Source: Agelaius tricolor (Eukaryota > Chordata > Aves > Passeriformes > Icteridae). Taken from it: a stretch of 64,000 nucleotides of DNA. Position numbers and translations under genes: made by a program. The stretch lies in assembly GCA_023055355.1 (NCBI GenBank), contig JALJCS010000028.1:3720418-3784417 (forward strand), written 5' to 3'. Below are positions 1 through 9,900 of the stretch, one piece after another. Numbering within the stretch: the stretch's first letter is position 1; each line of letters opens with the position of its first letter. The notes beneath the pieces are model-generated. The model was not told the DNA's origin. It saw only the letters and a program-made list of their open reading frames with translations, and searched no databases.

Positions 1-875
1 GACAGTGGCACCGACCCCGCCAGGTGGCACCGAGCCCGGGAGGTGGCACCGAGCCCGCCAGGTGGCACCGACCACGGGAGGCGGCACCGACCCCGCGACA
101 GTGGCACCGAGCCCGGGACAGTGGCACCGACCCCCGCGACAGTGGCACCGACCACGGGAAGTGGCACCGACACCGTGAGGTGGCACTGACCCCGCGGAAG
201 TGGCACCAACCCCGTGAGGTGTCACCCACCCCAGGAGCTGTCACCACCCCGTGAGGTGGCACCGACCCCGAGACAGTGGCACCGACCCCGAGACAGTGGC
301 ACCGACCCCGTGCCCGTGTCACCCACCCCGTGAGATGTGATCACGCCCGCGCCAGTGTCACTGACCCCGAGCCAGTGCCACCCCCCCTCGTGGAACTGTC
401 ACTGGCGCGGTGCAAGCACGCTCATTTTCGTGCCAGTGGCACCGACCCCCTGCCCAGGGTCTCTCCCGGTGCGGGTGCGATCATTCCCGTGCCAGTGTCA
501 CCGGCCCCGTGCAAATGTCGCTCTCCCCGTGGCAATGTGACCGTTCTCGTGCAAACGCCACCGGCCCCATGCAAATGGCACTGTCCCCATCAAACACAGC
601 CCCGGTGCAAGTGTGACCCGGCCCTGTGCAAACACAATGACGTGCAAGTACGTCCCTGGTGCAAAAGGGACCCTCGTGCAATTGTCACCGTCGCCGTGCA
701 AACAGGACATTGGTGCAAATGTCACCGTCCCCGTGCAAAGCCAGCCCCAGCGCAGGTGTGACCCGGCCCCGTGCAAACACAACCGCAGCCAAGCACAGCC
801 CCGGTGCAGGTGGGACCCGTCCCCGTGCAAGGTGTGACCCCGGTGTCCCCGTGCCAATGCGACATCGCCACCCGG
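1..875. repeat. GC-rich degenerate minisatellite, ~20-bp unit
   Basis: The block is built from diverged copies of a roughly 20-bp unit. On the left the unit reads like gtggcaccgaccccg; from about 330 it drifts to forms like gtgcaaatgtcaccgtcccc. Open frames exist on both strands only because the repeat lacks stop codons. If the candidate first exon near 1422 is real, this repeat lies in the first intron of that minus-strand gene. The left edge is cut by the window. Confidence 0.8.
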
Positions 876-984
876 CCCCGTGCACCCCCCGGGCCGCTGC
901 GTGACCCCGCCGGGCTGGGGGCGAGCCCGGGGGGCTCCCCTATCGCCCCCCCACACCCACGGGGGGCTCCGGCCCGGGAGGGTG

Positions 985-1205
985 GGGGGAGCACGGGGGG
1001 GGGGGGGAGATGTTCGAAATGTGGGGGCCAGACTGGGGGGGGAGATTGGGTTTGGGGGGACACGGGAGTCAGAGCGGGGAGATTGGAACAGGGGCAGGAG
1101 GCGATGGGGGGCACGAGAGGGGGCAGGTTTGGGGTACCCGGGAGGGGGGGCAGGTTTGGTGGGGGGCAAGTGTCAGGGTGCAATTATGGAGGGGACATTT
1201 GGGGG
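985..1205 (+). other. G-run block on the plus strand
   Basis: The plus strand carries many runs of four to twelve G residues, spaced by a few bases. Such spacing can fold into G-quadruplexes. No gene is visible here; I infer it is intronic or promoter-proximal to a minus-strand gene. Confidence 0.5.
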
Positions 1206-1421
1206 GGTCAATGGGGGGCTCCTCCCCCCGCCGCCGCCCCCACCCCGGGTCTTTCCCCCCAGGCCCGGAGCGTTCCCCCCCCATCCCCTCCCCCGGTACC
1301 GGCAGCGGTGAAGGTCACGGGCGGACGGACCCCCCGGTGCCGCGGCGGGGATGAGGGGACATCCCCCGAGGGGCATCTCCGGGGGGACCGCGCTGCCCGC
1401 TCCCCGCAGGGCGGCACTTAC

Positions 1422-1660
1422 CGGGGGCGGCGGGGCCGGGCGGTCCCGGAGCGGGGCCGGTACCGAGCGGAGCCGAGCGGGGCCCCGGCGCTCGCTGCCA
1501 CCGCGCAGCGTCACGTGCGGCGGGGCGGGGCGGCCCCTCCGGGGGCGGTGGGACCGGGAGCCGGTACCGGGAACCGGGCACCGTAGCGGGGAACGGCCAC
1601 GGGCACCGGGAACGGACCGCCGGCCACGGGCACCGGGAAAACGGCACCGGGAACGGAGAT
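1422..1660 (-). promoter_or_regulatory. CpG-rich promoter with candidate non-coding first exon
   Basis: On the minus strand a consensus donor (GTAAGT) occupies 1421-1416, directly after a very CpG-rich stretch at 1422-1640. That stretch carries GC boxes (GGGCGG type) and a CACGTG E-box near 1513. This is the usual look of a CpG-island promoter with a short untranslated first exon. In mammals the minus-strand gene beyond the 3' end of USP48 is RAP1GAP, so that gene is a reasonable guess from synteny alone. No coding sequence here confirms it. Confidence 0.35.
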
Positions 1661-2557
1661 CCGGAACTGGGGATCCCCGCTCCATCCCTGATGTCACCCC
1701 CGGGACTGCCGGGGTGTCCCCTCCTTCCCCAGCGCCCCGCAGAGCGGGGGACCCCCAGACGTGTCCCTGTCCCCCAAACGTGTCCCTGTCCCCCCGGTCC
1801 ATCTCCATCCCCTGCCCGCGGTTGGTACCCGGGCACGGCTCTGCCCATCGCCCCCATCTCCCCCCAGACTCGGCTCGCGGGGCTCCCCCCGCTCTCTCCC
1901 CGGGACCCAGAGCTGCCTCCCCCATCCCCTCTTCCCAGCCCTGGCTCCCGGCAGACCCCGCTCATCCATGACCCCCCTCCCTGGGACTCAGGGACCCCCA
2001 TCCCCGCTGCCCAAGCTCCTCCTCCCCTACCTCTCCCTCCCTGGTCCCCCAGGAACCCCCCCCCATCCATAATTCCCCATTCCTGGTACCCAGAGTACCC
2101 CCCAACCTTAACCCCTCCTCTCTCCCACACAGGGCGGCCCCCTGGGACCCCCACCCATAGCCCCCCACACCCAGGGCCCCCCAGCTCCCACCCCATTCCC
2201 ATCCCATCTCTAATGCCCATCCCCAGTGCCCCCTATCCCCCAAGGGTCTCTTCTCCCCCCACCTCCAGCACCCATTTGCCTCCCCCAGGGGCTCAGGGGG
2301 ACACCCTGGCTTGGAGGGCCCCAAGGAAGAGCAGGGACCCCCCCAGGTGGGGACAGAGGTTGATGTGACAGGGCCAGGGCCACCAAATGCTGTGCCCAAG
2401 CTCCATAAAACCCTCCCTGTGCAAAGGAGGGGGGACTCCTGCTCCAGCAGAGTCCCTCTTGCTCCCACCCCACCCTGCAGCGCCCACATTCCTTTGTGGG
2501 ACAGCTCCAAGTGAGATTTATGGGATAATCACCTCCACCTTGCACTGCAACGAGGCT
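1661..2557. other. Intergenic DNA without a recognisable gene
   Basis: The stretch is C-rich on the plus strand, with repeated short pieces such as cccatccc. I see no splice-bounded coding exon or recognisable mobile element. Long frames in it lack protein-like composition. Confidence 0.6.
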
Positions 2558-2577
2558 GCCACAGCTCCAATGACAAC

Positions 2578-2583
2578 TTTAAT
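2578..2583 (-). terminator. USP48: Candidate distal poly(A) signal of USP48 (ATTAAA)
   Basis: The minus strand reads ATTAAA, the commonest variant of the poly(A) hexamer, followed by a G/T-containing stretch. It lies about 1.5 kb past the stop codon and is the last clear hexamer before the GC-rich intergenic DNA. Confidence 0.4.
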
Positions 2584-2801
2584 CCGATAATATTTGCCAG
2601 TAACAGACAAACCAGGAACGGGGCCTTGGCTCACACCTTGCACCTGCATCCTCCGCAGGATCCGGCGCTGCCGGAACCGCCACAGCCCTGAACACCCCAC
2701 GGGGCTCCTTCCCACAACAGTGTAAGCTCAAGGAAGAGACTTTTTTATATATAACATTAAAAAAATTAACAGCAACTTGAAAAGATGGAATTTCCAAGGA
2801 A

Positions 2802-2809
2802 TATGTACA
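2802..2809 (-). promoter_or_regulatory. Possible Pumilio-binding element in the USP48 3' UTR
   Basis: The minus strand reads TGTACATA, which fits the UGUANAUA element bound by Pumilio proteins in 3' UTRs. It sits in an AT-rich part of the inferred UTR. An eight-base match can arise by chance. Confidence 0.35.
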
Positions 2810-4114
2810 CAAGCGAGTGCTTCAGGTTGGGAAGAAAAGCCTCCTGTGGCTTTGGCATGGAATTTGCCATGTCTATAGCTTGGGAAAGAATCCAGGGGTT
2901 CAAACTGCCCCCAAACATCACTTTTTAGGAAATTTAGAGCCCCTCAAATGCTGCAGTTTCACCCCCAAACCCAGCAGGGACAAGGGAGGAAGGCGCTGCT
3001 GGGCAAAGCAGCTGGAATTCTTTGCATAAAACCCTGGAAATCAAAACTACTGGGGTTTTGGGCATGGAATTTGTGGCCCACATCCTCTTCTTGCAGCCCA
3101 AATTTCTGCAAACGTTGAAAAAATAAAACTGATGTGATCTCTGCATTGTATTTTTCTGCAGAAACAAAGGAAAAGCTTAGAAAGGAAGGTGATCTCTACT
3201 AAAGAGATCTCTTGGCAGTGCCCAGTGTGGATCAGTCTGGAAGTGGGATACTATTTCCTGCTAAATAGTAATGGAGAGAAAAGTTTTCTGGGAGATGTTA
3301 AAAAAAGGAAAAAAAAAAAAAAAAAGAAATTAGTGCATTGCTGAAAAATGAGGAGAGAGGAGTAACAGAACCTCTTCCCATGGGAAACTCAGCACCCACC
3401 CGCAGCCCCTCGCCAGCTCTGACTGCCCTGAGCCAGGAACGCTCCCAGCAGCGCCAGACTGGAGGAAAATGTTCTCCAGAATCATTAAAATATCCCAAAT
3501 TTCTAAAAAAACCCCACAGTTCCCAGAGCCCAGGTGGTTACTGGATTGTCCAAGGCGTGGAAGTGACAGCAGAAGGATGCGGAGAGGGGGCGGCTCCCAG
3601 GCCTGGCAGGGCTTGGGAGGCAGATCCCAGCTTCCATTTTGGGTTAAGAAAATGAAGTTTTGTTGTCTGAGAGCGCTAGACATTCCTCACGAGGTCACAA
3701 TTCCTGTACTCCCATGCTGGACTGAAAGGGTGAGAGTGGATCAAAGACAGGATTATCCTAAGGAGTTCCTGCAGAGGGATCAGGGTGGGCTGATCTACAG
3801 CAGCACCACCCCTCTGCTGGGGCACCCAGGGCTGCCCCTGTGCCACACACACCAACTGCTGCTCGACTTCCCAACCTTCCTGTTCTTTGTTAAATAAACC
3901 CGGGAACGTGGTCCTGAAGCAGGATGTCCTTCAGTGCAATCTGCTTTGACATAAGGCATTTGTTTTGTTTTTTTTTTTGGGGAGCAAACGTCTCACGATG
4001 GATTTTTGCCTTCTGGAAGAGTCAAAAAGTACTGTATCCACCTGGTTTTATTCTTTTAATGCCCTACCACGTGACAAATCCTCGTCCCTTCTGGTGGCTC
4101 CTCTTGGAAAACCA

Positions 4115-6983
4115 TCAGTGGCCAAGTAAACCAGTCCCTGGGAAGGAAAGACACCACCAGCAGATGAGGAGGGAAAGGGGATGGGATTCATGTGAGGGGA
4201 TACAAAGGGGAAAAAACACCTGGACTCACCTTTAAATCCCTCTTCAGGCATACAAACTGGATGGAAAGGGAAGGAAAGCATTAGAAGTGGATCTGAGGAT
4301 TCCATAGCCACAATCCCCATGTTCCACCTTCCCAACCCCAGTCCTGGGCCAGCAAGCCAAGGGCAGCCCTTCCCCACCCCTCTCACCTTGCATAACATCG
4401 TCCATGGCCGCGTAATCCGCGATGGGCTCGTCAGCCTGGAGAGGAGCAAAGGACAGGGAATGAACCAGGACACAGGCAGGGAATGAACCAGCACAGAAAC
4501 CAGGGAATGAACCAGCACAGAAACCAGGGAATGAACCAGCACAGAAACCAGGGAATGAACCAGCACAGAAACCAGGGAATCAACCAGCACAGAAACCAGG
4601 GAATGAACCAGCACAGAAACCAGGGAATGAACCAGCACAGAAACCAGGGAATGAACCAGCACAGAAACCAGGGAATGAACCAGCACAGAAACCAGGGAAT
4701 GAACCAGCACAGAAACCAGGGAATGAACCAGCACAGAAACCAGGGAATGAACCAGCACAGAAACCAGGGAATCAACCAGCACAGAAACCAGGGAATGAAC
4801 CAGCACAGAAACCAGAGAATGAACCAGCACAGAAACCAGAGAATGAACCAGCACAGGGGCAGGGAATCAACCAGCACAGGGGCAGGGAATGAACCAGCAC
4901 AGAAACCAGGGAATCAACCAGCACAGAAACCAGGGAATGAACCAGCACAGAAACCAGGGAATGAACCAGCACAGAAACCAGGGAATGAACCAGCACAGAA
5001 ACCAGGGAATGAACCAGCACAGAAACCAGGGAATCAACCAGCACAGAAACCAGGGAATCAACCAGCACAGAAACCAGGGAATCAACCAGCACAGGGGCAG
5101 GGAATGAACCAGCACAGAAACCAGGGAATGAACCAGCACAGAAACCAGGGAATGAACCAGCACAGAAACCAGGGAATCACAGCCCTCCTCAGGACAGGGG
5201 ATGAACCAGCACAGGGAACCAGGGAATGAACCAGCACAGAAACCAGAGAATCACAGCACTGCTCAGGACAGGGGCAGGGAATGAACCAGCAAAGAAACTG
5301 GGGAATGAACCAGCACAGGGATCCAGGGGATGAACCAGCACAGGGATCCAGGGGATGAACCAGCACAGGGATCCAGGGGATGAACCAGCACAGGGATCCA
5401 GGGGATCACAGCTCTGCTCAGGACAGGGGCAGGGAATGGCTCTGCTGCCCAAACACTGGGAACTCCATGCAAGGACTCACTCCCTAATTTAGTTGTGTTA
5501 TGGGCTGGTACCCACAGAGCTCAGCAGAATCAGCTACAAAGCAGTTTTGGAAATAAAAGAAGGGGGGTTTTCTCCTCCAAAGCAAAGATAAAAAGGATTG
5601 ACTTCCTCAAAAACAAATAAAATTAAGGATACTCCTCCTCCAAAACAAGAGTAATGAGGATTTTCCTCCCCTAACTCAAAAAAATTGAAGCTTTTCCTCC
5701 TCCAAAACAAAACAAAAGGATATTCCTCTTCCAAAACAAACAAAAAAAAAAAATTAAGGATCTTCCTCCTCCAGAACAAAAAACCAAACCAAAAAACCCC
5801 TCAAACACCCAAGGATATTCCTCCTCTGAAACAAAATAAGAATTTTTCTTCCCTAAAACAAAAAACAATAGGGATTTTCCTCCCCTAAGACAAAAGAATT
5901 AAGGACTCTCCTCCTCCTCCTCCAAGGAGCTGGCTCCCTTGTCCCCATTTCCACCCCCATGCTGGTACCTTGAGCAGGATGACAGACTCAGGGATGACTC
6001 CCAGGCTGCCCAGCGTGGCTGTGTCATCACTCAGGATCTTCCCATCCAGGGACAGGTTCTGGTCGAAGGGGGCCACCGAGAAGGCGTGCATGATCTGGGG
6101 GCACATGGACACCTCACCCTGGAGCTGCTGCACCTCCCACCCCAGCACCCAGCCCTGTCAGAGCTCAGTGCATCCCTCTGGGTGTCCAGAGCTGCCCAGG
6201 ACCCCGTCAGGGGGCTCAGGGACCCTGGCACACAGCCCAGAGCCTGGGGTTTGATTGTGACCCCTGGAGCAAGTTACCAGCTTTGTATGAGGACATCAAA
6301 GTCACAGAGCTTCAAATAGTTTAACAATAAAATGATCACAGGATGTAAATGTAGATTTTGGGATTTTTGGTATGGGAGTTATGGGGACAAGATGGAGGAA
6401 CTTGGGCGTGTCCAGCCTTTCTCCTTCTTCTTGTTCTCCATTTTCTGCAGTGATGTTGGCACTTTGGGATTGGTTTAGAGTAGAAGTGCACTGTCTAACA
6501 CAGGTGATAGGTATTGGGAATTAAGTGTCAATATGTTATATGCAGTTTGTAGTATAAAAGGACAACACAAAGAGTGCCTGTGGCTGCCCTGCTGAGCAGA
6601 TCCTGGCTGGGCAGAAAGAAAATTTTATAGATAAGAATTAATAAACAACTTCAAGACCAAAAAGTGAAGAGTCCAGACTCGTTCTGCAGTTGCACGGGCT
6701 GAAACAGAGACACCCTGCACATCTGGGGCAGCAATTATCAACCAAAACCCGAGACATCCCCAGCTCCTGGGACAGCCAGACCCTTCCCCTGTGCCCCACA
6801 CTCCTCACTGTGTGTTTTCTGCCTCACCTGGATTTTCAGCTCTTTCAGGGTCTGGTTGGCTGACACAAGCAGAGCTTTCTCGCCCCGGACCTTGCGGTGC
6901 CGTGTGCTTCTCCTGATGCCCTGCTTTTGGTAGGTGATGTAGCTCTGGTGGGACAGCTTCTGGCGTTTTGTGCCACCATTGGC
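4115..6983 (-). CDS. USP48: USP48 exons 23-27: ubiquitin-like domain and C-terminus (residues 902-1027)
   Basis: Exon 23 carries a basic stretch (KVRGEK) followed by [15 protein letters not shown]. Exon 24 continues with [18 protein letters not shown] and [12 protein letters not shown], a ubiquitin-like fold. Exon 25 gives [15 protein letters not shown] and exon 26 CMPEEGFK. Exon 27 adds TGLLGH and the stop, the same tail as human. The exon 25 acceptor is about 20 bases from the edge of a large 24-bp tandem array. Confidence 0.92.
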
Positions 6984-9900
6984 CTGGAGATGAGGCAAAA
7001 AATGAGGAGATTGAGCTGTTTGGGGATAAACAGAACCTTCCCAGATCCCAGAGAGTGTTTTGGGCCAATTGGTCACACAAGGGAAGGCAGGAAGTGATGG
7101 AAAACCCCCTGGAAAGCCAATTGAAGCATGCAAGTGTGGAGATGACCAAAGGATTTGCCTTCAAACCTCAGTTCCTAGTCCTAATGCCAGCCTGGGGCAG
7201 ATTTCCACATGCACACGAATCCCTATCCATATTTCATCTCTCCAAACCCAGCACTAGTGTGGTTTGACCACTCAAATGGCAATTTAAGACACTTTTTAAG
7301 ACACTTTTTAAGACACTTTTTAAGACACTTTTCCGCTGCCAGTGAGATGCAGAGGAGGAGGGTGGTGATCCCATCATGCTGACTGAAGAGGATGATACAA
7401 AAATCAAGGAACCTGATGGGATTTTTCATCTCTACCTGGTTAAAATCGGGATCTTGCTCCCCCTCTGGCTTGTTTTCCTCCCTTTCCTCTTCAGCTTCCG
7501 AGCTGCTCACGTTCAGCTCTGGAGCCGCGTCCTTCATTACCTGGAGTCATAAAAATCATTCTCCAACAGCAACCAACAGCATCCACATGGCCTGTCCCAC
7601 CCTGGCAAACAGCTCCTGGAGACCTCTGGGTGCCACCTCCATCCACAGAGCCCAGGAACAACCCTGGGGGCTGCTCCATGAGCTCTGCAAAGGCTCCTCC
7701 GCCCTCCCCAGCTGTGTGGAAGCTCAGTGGGATTCAGCTCAGGAATCCCCCCCTGTGGAATTGCAGGTGCTTCCTGCCCTCCTTTCCAGGCAAAGGAAAG
7801 TCTCCTGAGCCCCTGACTGGTTCCCTTCCCATCAGCTGGCTGATCCAAGTGTATTACAAAAGCCTCAACATGGAGAAAGTATTTTCTGTGAATTAAGACA
7901 TTTATCCGCCCCTGCAGCAGCCTGGCAGGGACACACAGCACCATTACTTATGGGGCTGGAGGTTGTAAGTAAATTAAATCTAAATAATTTACACAAATAC
8001 AAAAATAAAAAGGTTGTTCAGGTCAGTGAAAGCCACTCCAGGCATAGATTTGCCTGGATGTAAATTCCCAGCTATGCTGTAGCTGGAACTGGGCTTTGCA
8101 GGAGCCCAGGAGATGTGGATGCCAAGAGCTCTCTTCTCCATCAATGTATTTGCAATTAACAATGCAATTCCAGCTCCCAAACATTCCCCAGAGCCCTCTG
8201 AATTCCAGCAGTGCCACCCTATAATGATTTTATCTGGATGAGGCTTCCCTCTGCAGCACCATTCACCCCAAGGAAGAACCAGGTGGTGCAGAGGAGGGAG
8301 GAAAAGGGGTGAGGGGCTGGGAAACACTCCTTGATTTTTCAAAGCCAGCAGGAAGGGCACAGTGGCTCTCAGTGCTGCTGACAGTGATCCTGGCCAGCAT
8401 TCCTGCTGCTTCCCATCCTGCTGAGGCTGCCCTGTTACTGGGGGATCTCGTGGGCACGTTCTCACCCCCTCTCTCCAGCTCCAGCTGCTCCATAAAGAAT
8501 AGCTCCCTGTTTTTCTGCCAGCCCCACGTGTGAGCACAGTCCTGTCCAGTGCCAGAAAAATACAACACCCAACCCTCTCGTGCACCAGAGCCAAGAGGAT
8601 TCAGGCTGGGGATTGAGGCTGAAAGCCCAAGGCTGAGGGCTCCAGACGGTGCTGCGTGATCCACATCTCACATCCAAGGCAGGAGCTCACCCAGCCTCCA
8701 GCTCCCTGTGCTTCCCCAGCGCCTCCCTGGGATTGGCAGGGAGGAGGAAATCAAGGAAAGGGTAAAAAAAAACTCACTCCACACTCCAAAGGTGCAGAAA
8801 TTGTTTTCATCTGAGCTTGCCCACCTTTGGCTCCCTTCTTAAGAGCCCTGAGGAGGGGGATTTACCAGAACCAGCTTTGGGTACTTGGAAAACCAGTTCT
8901 AGAGCTGATCCTGACACTTAAGACCAGTAAAAGCAAAATTCACAGCTTCAGGGGATCCTGAGAATCATCTCCAAGTTCATTGTCTCACCAGCACTTAGGG
9001 GAAGAGCTCATTTCTATCCAGGAATTAAAATGTCACTTGAGCAAGAAGAAAGGAAATGACAAATATTGGAGGGGGAGGAGAGCAGGTACAGCTTGGGGAC
9101 ACAGCTAAGACAGAGAAAACAGCTGGGAGCATCCCTGAACACACAAAGGATTTGGTTTGGCAAAAGGCAGCCTCGAGGAGATGGAATTTTCAGAGTCACA
9201 ATGTCCCAATTTGCCGGTTTTGCCAAAGCTGCAGAGCTGGGGCTTTCTGCCCTCACCACCACCAGCAGGATCCCCAGCAGCCCTGGGGACATGGGAGCTG
9301 TGCCTGCCCCCTGGAGGCATTCCTGGAGCCTGGCTGGGCAGGGCTGGGGGACAGTCCCTACCTTTTTGTTGTCCACCACTTTGTGGATGTAGATGGTGGC
9401 CTGGGTGTACTCGCGCAGGTCCCGCTGCTGCTGGCACAGGAGCCCCTCCCGGCACTCGGGGCACAGCTCTGGGCAAACACCAAGGAGAAACAGAGAACAT
9501 CTCATTGCTGCAGCTCCCCAGAGCCCAGGGCAGGGCCCTCACTGCTAACTGAGAGTGACCACATTAAATCCCAGAGTGGTTTGGGCTGGGAGAGACCTTT
9601 AGGATCTCATCCACCCCCTGCCAGGGGCAGGGACACCTTCCACTATCCCAGATTGCTCCAGGCCTTGGGCACTGCCAGGGATCCAGGGGCAGCCACAGCT
9701 GCTCTGGGCACCCTGTACCCTCACCACCCTCACAGCCAAGAACTTCTCTGCAATACCCCATCTAACCCCACCTCTGGCAGTGGGAAGCCATTTCCTGTGT
9801 CCTCTCTCCCCAGGCCCTTATCCCACATCCCTCTGCAGCTCTCCTGGAGCCCTTTACACCCTGGAAGGGGCTCTGAGGTCTCCCTGGAGCCTTCTCCAGA

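Larger units (their letters stand above)
2558..4114 (-). other. USP48: USP48 3' untranslated region
   Basis: The final coding exon ends with a stop codon at 4117-4115, and transcription continues leftward. The likely 3' UTR runs about 1.5 kb to a poly(A) signal near 2580. The segment 2700-2830 is AT-rich and looks like 3' UTR: it has a T-rich tract and a Pumilio-type motif. An AATAAA at 4052-4047, only 63 nt after the stop, could produce a much shorter form. The exact 3' end is inferred. Confidence 0.5.

Noticed and set aside
24..2368. Many overlapping frames in the GC-rich left end
   Set aside because: They are stop-poor because of base composition and tandem repetition; none is splice-bounded or recognisable.
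4483..5229. Long open frame of a repeated MNQHRNQG peptide on the plus strand, and similar frames on the minus strand
   Set aside because: It exists because a 24-bp unit without stops repeats in frame. It is intronic in USP48 and has no promoter, splice or homology support.
4450..5440. Regular direct repeats resembling a CRISPR array
   Set aside because: The units are contiguous with no unique spacers, and the locus is a vertebrate intron.
6300..6745. A precise target-site duplication for the LTR-like block
   Set aside because: I tried several TG starts and CA ends and found no convincing matching flank, so the ends are left approximate.
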